This document shows, in pieces, positions 6,519 to 9,475 of a DNA stretch of 9,475 nt. The notes beneath the pieces are model-generated. The model was given only the letters and a program-made list of their open reading frames with translations, ran no database searches and was not told the DNA's origin. A program made the translations under genes and the position numbers. How positions within the stretch are numbered: the first letter of the stretch is position 1; each line of letters begins with the position of its first letter. The stretch is from positions 3,310-12,784 of the forward strand of contig PLTW01000030.1 in NCBI GenBank assembly GCA_003164655.1, written 5' to 3'. This stretch comes from Actinomycetota bacterium (lineage in GTDB: Bacteria > Actinomycetota > Thermoleophilia > UBA2241).

Positions 6519-7595
6519 TCAGACGACGAGCGGCCCGGGCAGGCTCCCCGTGACCCAGCTCGGGCCTTCGTCGAGCAACGTGCGATAGGCCCTCTCGTGA
6601 GCGGTGATGAAACGCTCCACGCCGAAGCGTTCCTTGGCCGCCCGGCGGCACTCGCCCGGATCGATGTTGTCGATCTGGCCCACCGCCTCGACCATCTCGT
6701 CGACGGTGTCTACGATGAACCCCGTGCGCCCGTGCTCTATGACCTCGGGCACCGAGCCCCTGCGGAAGGCGATCACCGGGGTGCCGGCGGCCAGCGACTC
6801 GATCATCACCAGGCCGAACGGCTCCGGCCACTGGATGGGAAACAGTGTGCAGCGGGCCCGCCGGTAGAGCTCGTCCTTGGTCGCAGTGTCGACCTCGCCG
6901 CGGTAGTAGATGCGATCCGACAGGAATGGCTCGATCGACTTGGCGAAGTATCTGCGCTCGGGCTCCTCGTTGACCTTGCCGGCGAGGATCAGCCGCGACT
7001 CGAGCCGGCGCGCCACCTCGACGGCGTTGTGGGCGCCCTTGTCGGCGATCATGCGACCGATGAAGAGCAGGTAGTCGTCTTTTTCGGCCGAGAACGGGAT
7101 ACTGTCGATGTCGATCGCGTTGGGGATGGTCGCCACGAAGGGCAGCTCGGGCAGTCCGCCGCGCTGGTACTCGGAGATGGCGATGAAGCGCAGGCCGTGG
7201 CGCATGCTGGAAAGGATCTCCTGGGTCAGCGGGTCGGCCGGCCCGTGCAGGGTGGCGACCACCGGCGTACCCACCAGCCGGTGCACCAGGACGCCCATGG
7301 CCCGCGAAGCCAGGCCGTCGTGGTCATGGATCACGTCGAACTCGCGGGCCTGGGAGTAGGCCTCGAGGCCGTGAATGATCTCGATGTGACCGTGAGTCGC
7401 GATCTTCTCGCTGGGGGCGCGGCTGTAGACGAACGACAGCCGGGCCAGCGTCTTGGAGTCGCCGCTGGCAAACAGAGTGACGTCGTGGCCGCGCGCCACG
7501 AGACCCTCGGTCAGCAGGTGGACGACCAGCTCGATGCCCCCGTAGCCCTTCGGTGGCAGCGGAAACCAGGGCGGGGCGATCAGGCCGATCCTCAT
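6519..7595 (-). CDS. Glycosyltransferase family 4 protein
   Basis: GT-B fold, retaining GT4 glycosyltransferase that moves a sugar from a nucleotide donor to a lipid, sugar or small-molecule acceptor on the cytoplasmic side. In the 358-residue product, the N-terminal domain opens MRIGLIAPPWFPLPPKGYGG, with the glycine-rich acceptor-side loop (17-20), and has FDVIHDHD (86-93). The C-terminal donor domain has LLFIGRMIADKGAHNAVEVA (176-195), with Arg181 and Lys186 expected to bind the donor diphosphate, and PEPFGLVMIESLAAGTPVIA (257-276), in which Glu258 and Glu266 form the EX7E motif. The ORF is open further upstream, but the ATG at 7595 is chosen: it fits the family N-terminus and has a strong Shine-Dalgarno. 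It is divergent from the PHP gene. Donor and acceptor cannot be told. Confidence 0.92.
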   Translation of the reverse strand: MRIGLIAPPWFPLPPKGYGGIELVVHLLTEGLVARGHDVTLFASGDSKTLARLSFVYSRAPSEKIATHGHIEIIHGLEAYSQAREFDVIHDHDGLASRAMGVLVHRLVGTPVVATLHGPADPLTQEILSSMRHGLRFIAISEYQRGGLPELPFVATIPNAIDIDSIPFSAEKDDYLLFIGRMIADKGAHNAVEVARRLESRLILAGKVNEEPERRYFAKSIEPFLSDRIYYRGEVDTATKDELYRRARCTLFPIQWPEPFGLVMIESLAAGTPVIAFRRGSVPEVIEHGRTGFIVDTVDEMVEAVGQIDNIDPGECRRAAKERFGVERFITAHERAYRTLLDEGPSWVTGSLPGPLVV

Positions 7596-7603
7596 GTAAC
7601 GCG

Positions 7604-7608
7604 CCTCC
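7604..7608 (-). promoter_or_regulatory. Shine-Dalgarno that fixes the glycosyltransferase start
   Basis: GGAGG on the minus strand lies 8 nt before the ATG at 7595. It excludes the longer ORF that could start at a GTG at 7691. This is the only strong ribosome-binding site in the window, so this message should have a 5' leader. I could not find a matching -10 box in the 163-bp divergent gap. Confidence 0.75.
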
Positions 7609-7742
7609 GAGTGGGTGGCTGAAGGACTGTGTGCCGCACCCCGGTCGCGGCGCGGCGCTCGTCGCACTCTTCCCGCGCGAACCACGCCCACAAACGTTGA
7701 CCCGGCCCCACTCGTCGCGACGGCGGCGACCGGCGCGCGCCG

Positions 7743-7751
7743 TGCTATCGT
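7743..7751 (+). promoter_or_regulatory. Extended -10 promoter of the PHP gene, probably leaderless
   Basis: TGCTATCGT ends 7 nt before the ATG at 7759. The gap (ACCGGCG) has no Shine-Dalgarno. A TTGACC at 7697 is too far upstream to act as its -35. Confidence 0.6.
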
Positions 7752-7758
7752 ACCGGCG

Positions 7759-8643
7759 ATGATCGATCTTCACGCGCACACCACGTACTCGGACGGCACG
7801 TTCTCGCCGCGGGCGCTCGTCGAGCTGGCGGCGCAGGTCGGCCTGAGCGCGGTGGCCGTGACCGATCACGACTCGATCGACGGCATCGCCGAGGCCCTGG
7901 TCGCCGGCGGCGAGCTCGGCGTCGAGGTCGTGCCCGGGGTCGAGATCAACCTCGAGCACGCCCAGATGACCGTCGACCTGCTGGGCTACTTTCCCGGCGC
8001 ACCGCCGGGCGCCGAGATGCAACGGGCGCTCAGCGACCTGCGCAGCTACCGCAACGTGCGCAATGCCCAGATCCTGGAACGTCTGCGGGCGCTCGGGTAC
8101 ACGGTCGAGACCGAGGAGCTTGCCGCGATCGCCGGGAGCGGCGCCGCCGGACGGCCTCACATCGGTGAGGCCATGCGGCGCCGCGGCTACGTCGCTTCGA
8201 TCACCGAAGCCTTCGAGCGTTTCCTGGCCCGCGGCGCGCCGGCCTGGGTCGACCGGCGGCGTCTGTCGCTGGCCGCCGCGGTCCGTCTGGTGCGTCGCGC
8301 CGACGGCCTCGCGGTCATCGCTCACCCGGGCATCATCCACACCGACGCGGCCGGCCTCGCCCGCCTCGTGGCCGAGGGCCGCCACTGCGGCGTGGGTGGT
8401 CTCGAGTGCTTCTACCCGCGACACGACGAGCAGACGGTCGCGCGCTGCCTCGCTCTGGCGGCCGTCAACGGCCTCGTGCCGACCGGCGGATCCGACTTTC
8501 ACGGACAGACCAAGCCCGATGTGCGGCTCGGCCTCGCCAACGGCGGCCGGCCGGTGCCCGACGCCATCCTCACGGGCCTCAAGGCGCGCTGGGCCCAGGA
8601 ACACGCCGCCCGCGGTGCGGGCGCCCCCGAACCGGCCTGCTGA
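7759..8643 (+). CDS. PHP-domain phosphoesterase (YciV/RNase AM-like)
   Basis: Polymerase-and-histidinol-phosphatase domain metal hydrolase of the YciV/TrpH type, cytoplasmic. Members hydrolyse 3',5'-nucleoside bisphosphates or trim short RNAs from the 5' end. In 294 residues all motifs are intact: HAHTTYSDG (5-13; His5, His7, Asp12), VTDHDS (34-39; Asp36, His37), PGVEIN (59-64; Glu62), GRPHI (131-135; His134), IAHPG (187-191; His189), LECFYPRHD (215-223; His222) and GSDFHG (244-249; Asp246, His248). This is the usual trinuclear metal set. Length is normal for the family. The start is supported both by the -10 box 7 nt upstream and by the catalytic motif beginning five residues in. A single-gene unit, divergent from the glycosyltransferase and convergent with dedA. 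The exact substrate is inferred from the family. Confidence 0.92.
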   Translation: MIDLHAHTTYSDGTFSPRALVELAAQVGLSAVAVTDHDSIDGIAEALVAGGELGVEVVPGVEINLEHAQMTVDLLGYFPGAPPGAEMQRALSDLRSYRNVRNAQILERLRALGYTVETEELAAIAGSGAAGRPHIGEAMRRRGYVASITEAFERFLARGAPAWVDRRRLSLAAAVRLVRRADGLAVIAHPGIIHTDAAGLARLVAEGRHCGVGGLECFYPRHDEQTVARCLALAAVNGLVPTGGSDFHGQTKPDVRLGLANGGRPVPDAILTGLKARWAQEHAARGAGAPEPAC

Positions 8644-8646
8644 ACG

Positions 8647-8677
8647 GCGGCCGCGCGGCGCGCGCCCAGCCGGCCGC
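8647..8677. terminator. GC-rich hairpin between convergent PHP and DedA genes
   Basis: GCGGCCG (8647-8653) pairs perfectly with CGGCCGC (8671-8677), giving a 7-bp stem around a GC-rich 17-nt loop that can itself fold. It fills the 36-bp gap between the stop codons at 8643 and 8680, starting about 3 nt after each. It could end transcripts from both sides. There is no U-tract, as is common for actinobacterial hairpin terminators. Confidence 0.5.
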
Positions 8678-8679
8678 TA

Positions 8680-9414
8680 CTACTTCTGCTGGGCCTTGCG
8701 CGCCGCCCGGCGTTCCTCGAACTCGGCGCGCTCCCGGTGGATGCGCTCCTCGGCGGCGTCGACCTGGGTGCGGTTCTCGGCCCGCCGTTGCATGCGGTTG
8801 ATGAAGACAGCCACGGCTATGCCGACGGCTATGGCAAACACCCAGGCGAGCACCCCGAAGACCTTGCTTATGCGTGCCACGCTGGCGGCGAAGACGTAGG
8901 CCAGCGAGCTCATGGTGGTCGCCCAGGCGAGGCCGCCCAGGGCATTGTAGAAAACGAACTGCCGCCAGTGCATGCGCGAAGCGCCGGCAAACAACGCCGC
9001 CCAGACGCGCAAGAAGATGACCCAGCGACCGAAGAACACCGTCTTGGGCCCGTGGCGCGCGAAGAAGCTGTCGAGTATGGCGATCTGGCGGTCCTTGACG
9101 TGCAAAACGGCGCCGTAGCGCAGCAGCAGCGGTCGCCCGCCGCGGCGGCCGACGAGGTAGCCTAGGTTGTCGCCGACGATGGCAGCCGACGCGCCGACCA
9201 GAATGACGAGGGGCAGCGAGAGAATGCCGCGCGAGGCGGCCAGGCCGCCGGCCAGCAGCACCGTCTCGCCGGGCAGGGGGATGCCGGCGCTCTCGCCCAG
9301 GATCGGCAAGAAGATGATCAGGTAGCCGTAATGGCGGAACGCCGTCTCGACGTTGTTGAAGATGTTGCTGAAAAAGGAGACGTGCGGCGCCAGCGTGAGA
9401 ATGAGCGAATGCAT
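8680..9414 (-). CDS. DedA family membrane protein (VTT/SNARE-associated domain)
   Basis: Polytopic membrane protein of the DedA family; characterised members flip or recycle lipid carriers such as undecaprenyl phosphate and affect envelope stress tolerance. In the 244 residues from the ATG at 9414, the family entry loop ESAGIPLPGE (41-50) has its acidic residues and prolines, followed by GDNLGYLVGRRGG (81-93) and the re-entrant region FFGRWVIFLRVWAALFAGAS (127-146), with Arg130 and Arg136, then FVFYNALGGLAWA (153-165). The prolines usually found after the GR and R positions in that region are missing. Last membrane helix is about 186-205. A charged, Glu/Arg-rich tail (208-244) may form a cytoplasmic coiled coil. 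An upstream in-frame ATG at 9432 overlaps the -10 box, so the internal ATG is preferred. Substrate not determined. Confidence 0.9.
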   Translation of the reverse strand: MHSLILTLAPHVSFFSNIFNNVETAFRHYGYLIIFLPILGESAGIPLPGETVLLAGGLAASRGILSLPLVILVGASAAIVGDNLGYLVGRRGGRPLLLRYGAVLHVKDRQIAILDSFFARHGPKTVFFGRWVIFLRVWAALFAGASRMHWRQFVFYNALGGLAWATTMSSLAYVFAASVARISKVFGVLAWVFAIAVGIAVAVFINRMQRRAENRTQVDAAEERIHRERAEFEERRAARKAQQK

Positions 9415-9422
9415 CCCTGCGA

Positions 9423-9431
9423 AGGATACCA
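9423..9431 (-). promoter_or_regulatory. Extended -10 promoter of the DedA gene
   Basis: On the minus strand TGGTATCCT ends 8 nt before the ATG at 9414. The longer ORF's ATG at 9432 is immediately upstream of and overlaps this element, which would put it outside the transcript. CAGGG directly before the ATG is too close to act as a Shine-Dalgarno. Confidence 0.5.
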
Positions 9432-9475
9432 TCGCGGCGACGGGGCGCTGCGACGGGGAGCGGCGGCCGGGAGCG

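Noticed and set aside
6501..7622. A 373-residue plus-strand ORF opposite the glycosyltransferase
   Set aside because: It is antisense to a clear GT4 gene, and its translation has no recognisable domain.
7697..7702. TTGACC as a -35 box for the PHP gene
   Set aside because: It lies 43 bp before the -10 hexamer, and no -10 is found at normal spacing from it.
7324..8604. A 426-residue minus-strand ORF spanning the PHP and glycosyltransferase genes
   Set aside because: It crosses a divergent promoter region, is antisense to the PHP gene and runs out of frame through the glycosyltransferase, so it is a shadow.

Overview
The window is a compact, very GC-rich chromosomal segment with eight protein-coding genes and no RNA genes, mobile elements, CRISPR arrays or prophage genes that I can see. 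GC richness, long antisense shadow ORFs, a glycosyltransferase that starts like actinobacterial homologues, and many start codons just downstream of a -10 box with no Shine-Dalgarno all point to an actinobacterium. A deep-branching lineage such as Thermoleophilia is my guess, but sequence alone does not prove it.

Layout, left to right. The 3' end of an ABC-2 type export permease (+) runs in from the left edge. Next come tag, a DNA-3-methyladenine glycosylase I (+), and a membrane-anchored GH18 glycosidase of the YaaH/SleL type (+), separated by a gap with an unusual nested palindrome (1406-1436). The GH18 gene converges on a membrane-anchored PQQ-like beta-propeller gene (-). The 100-bp gap between them holds an 18-bp tandem repeat whose units can fold into small hairpins. 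Upstream of the propeller gene is a likely two-gene operon (-): a SAMHD1/YdhJ-like HD phosphohydrolase followed after 8 bp by a 107-residue protein with two CxxC pairs. A family 4 glycosyltransferase (-) and a PHP-domain phosphoesterase (+) are divergent. The PHP gene converges on a DedA-family membrane protein (-), with a GC-rich hairpin between the two stop codons.

The functions are mixed: DNA repair and nucleotide metabolism (Tag, HD, PHP), and envelope or membrane work (ABC permease, GH18, beta-propeller, glycosyltransferase, DedA). Nothing ties the whole window into one pathway. Apart from the HD plus CxxC pair, most genes look like separate transcription units, each with its own promoter.

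The strongest structural signal is regulatory. Six genes (tag, GH18, PQQ propeller, HD, PHP, DedA) each have a nonamer TG[C/G]TANNNT ending 6-9 nt before the start codon, with no recognisable -35 box or Shine-Dalgarno. This is what extended -10 promoters driving leaderless mRNAs would look like. It also decides the start codon of the HD and DedA genes. The glycosyltransferase is the clear exception: it has a GGAGG Shine-Dalgarno. I found no convincing new multi-gene system. The best leads are the palindrome array, the promoter pattern and the HD plus CxxC operon.
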